This document shows, piece after piece, positions 7,159 to 7,481 of a stretch of 7,481 bases of DNA; the stretch's first letter is position 1, and each line of letters opens with the position of its first letter. The stretch covers positions 1 through 7,481 of the forward strand of contig JABDJW010000285.1 in assembly GCA_013002375.1 (NCBI GenBank), given 5' to 3'. The notes under the pieces were generated by a model. The model did not search any database. It worked only from the letters and a program-made list of their open reading frames with translations, and had not been told where the DNA came from. The DNA comes from Acidimicrobiales bacterium. GTDB lineage: Bacteria > Actinomycetota > Acidimicrobiia > Acidimicrobiales > SHLQ01. A program made the position numbers and the translations under genes.

Positions 7159-7189
7159 GTTGAACCAAACGGTACTGGTAGTGCGCTAG
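7157..7189 (+). CDS. ilvB leader peptide (MLNQTVLVVR)
   Basis: This is a 10-codon reading frame (ATG at 7157, TAG at 7187-7189) lying 118 bases before ilvB. Five of ten residues are Leu or Val, including an uninterrupted Val-Leu-Val-Val run at codons 6-9. It is followed by a hairpin and an intrinsic terminator before ilvB. Ribosome speed through these codons would report the supply of charged Leu/Val tRNA and set read-through into ilvB. Peptide-leader attenuation of ilvB operons is established in Corynebacterium and predicted in other actinobacteria. No Shine-Dalgarno is seen, and the predicted transcription start lies nearly on the ATG. No Ile codon is present. The frame also belongs to a longer open frame upstream, but that part is antisense to the NadD-like gene. 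Confidence 0.75.
   Translation: MLNQTVLVVR
7169..7174 (-). promoter_or_regulatory. Possible -10 element of the NadD-like gene
   Basis: TACCGT on the minus strand (7174-7169) fits TANNNT and lies ten bases before the ATG at 7158, implying a leader of about three bases. No good -35 is visible. It lies inside the oppositely oriented ilvB leader-peptide frame. This is weak evidence, listed because it is the only TANNNT match close upstream of this start. Confidence 0.25.
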
Positions 7190-7191
7190 CA

Positions 7192-7219
7192 CGGACACAC
7201 GTAACCCGTTACGCGTCCG
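7192..7219 (+). promoter_or_regulatory. Leader hairpin between the peptide stop and the terminator
   Basis: The outer arm CGGAC (7192-7196) pairs with GTCCG (7215-7219). An inner arm CGTAA (7200-7204) pairs with TTACG (7209-7213) around the loop CCCG. A 3x1 internal loop separates the two stems. It begins three bases after the leader-peptide stop. It abuts the terminator and shares one base (7219) with the terminator's possible stem extension. It could be a pause or anti-antiterminator hairpin. A smaller alternative hairpin, GTGC/GCAC (7181-7184 with 7189-7192), covers the stop codon. Confidence 0.55.
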
Positions 7220-7251
7220 GCCTCCCAAACTGGGAGGTCATTGTTGTTTTT
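7219..7251 (+). terminator. Intrinsic terminator (attenuator) upstream of ilvB
   Basis: A perfect 7-bp stem pairs CCTCCCA (7221-7227) with TGGGAGG (7231-7237) around the three-base loop AAC. It is extendable by a G-U and a G-C pair to 7219/7239. A T-rich tail follows (7241-7251, ending in five T). It lies 30 bases after the leader-peptide stop and 56 bases before the ilvB ATG, in the same direction as ilvB. It can therefore only act by stopping transcription before ilvB, i.e. as an attenuator. It is the clearest terminator in the window. Confidence 0.82.
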
Positions 7252-7307
7252 CGCTACGGTGCCGCTCGGCCACTGAACGTAAGAAACCAAGGCTCGAAAG
7301 AAACGGT

Positions 7308-7481
7308 ATGAAGGTCAACGGTGCCCAAGCACTGATCAAAGCGCTCGAATACGAAGGCGTCGACGTTGTTTTCGGCCTCCCCGGTGGAGCCATCCTGCCG
7401 GTCTACGACCCCATCATCGAATCATCCATTCGCCACGTGCTCGTCCGTCACGAGCAAGGGGCGGGCCATATGGCCGAGGGC
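7308..7481 (+). CDS. ilvB: Acetolactate synthase large subunit, partial (N-terminal 58 residues)
   Basis: The frame is open from ATG 7308 to the window end. The sequence MKVNGAQALIKALEYEGVDV is followed by VFGLPGGAILPVYD (21-34) and VRHEQGAGHMAEG (46-58). These are the conserved N-terminal motifs of thiamine-diphosphate-dependent acetohydroxyacid synthase. Glu49 in RHEQGA is the conserved glutamate that activates the cofactor. The enzyme makes acetolactate and acetohydroxybutyrate, the first committed step of Val/Leu/Ile synthesis. The start is at the usual family position, with a weak GAAAG (7296-7300) seven bases upstream, so translation is not leaderless. Expression is probably controlled by the upstream peptide-leader attenuator. 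An ilvN small-subunit gene may follow outside the window (inference from usual order). Confidence 0.95.
   Translation, partial: MKVNGAQALIKALEYEGVDVVFGLPGGAILPVYDPIIESSIRHVLVRHEQGAGHMAEG

Noticed and set aside
7261..7270. Small GCC/GGC hairpin just downstream of the attenuator
   Set aside because: It has only three to four pairs and no tail. It may modulate ilvB translation but is too weak to call.
7159..7307. T-box or metabolite riboswitch in front of ilvB
   Set aside because: The 150-base leader is too short, and I see no T-box sequence or specifier-loop layout. The Leu/Val-rich short frame plus terminator explains it better.

Overview
The window is a high-GC, densely packed bacterial chromosome segment with a core-metabolism character. 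GC-rich codon use, very short intergenic gaps, an apparent preference for leaderless genes, and an ilvB-type peptide-leader attenuator all fit an actinobacterium. Protein character suggests a lineage near Acidimicrobiia; that placement is an inference, not proven. I see no insertion sequence, phage gene, tRNA/rRNA, CRISPR array or toxin-antitoxin pair.

Left part (1-1289): a divergent pair. An alpha/beta hydrolase runs leftwards off the window edge (N-terminal 177 residues present), and a TrhA/hemolysin III-family membrane protein runs rightwards. They share a 59-base promoter region.

Middle (1267-4658, minus strand): a two-gene operon. The first gene encodes a membrane-anchored protein with five predicted helices and an extracytoplasmic sulfatase/alkaline-phosphatase-fold domain. 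Two bases after its stop comes a DinF-like MATE transporter, whose 3' end overlaps the 3' end of the TrhA gene by 23 bases.

Right part (4735-7481): branched-chain amino acid biosynthesis. A complete ilvD (dihydroxy-acid dehydratase) points rightwards and meets a NadD-like nucleotidyltransferase gene on the minus strand. Divergent from the latter is ilvB (acetolactate synthase large subunit), of which only the first 58 codons are in the window. The nadD-ilvB gap holds a regulatory leader: a 10-residue peptide MLNQTVLVVR (half Leu/Val), a hairpin, an intrinsic terminator with a perfect 7-bp stem and U-rich tail, then the ilvB start. This is the layout of a transcription attenuator controlled by charged Leu/Val tRNA. 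The leader-peptide ATG overlaps, antiparallel, the start codon of the NadD-like gene.

A recurring theme is that four outward-facing genes (hydrolase, TrhA, sulfatase-like, ilvD) each have a TANNNT -10-like hexamer 6-7 bases before their ATG and no well-placed Shine-Dalgarno. This is the signature of leaderless transcripts. The operon-internal MATE gene instead has a normally spaced AGGG.

No clearly new multi-gene system is present. The best leads are the attenuator with its antiparallel start-codon overlap and the leaderless promoter architecture.
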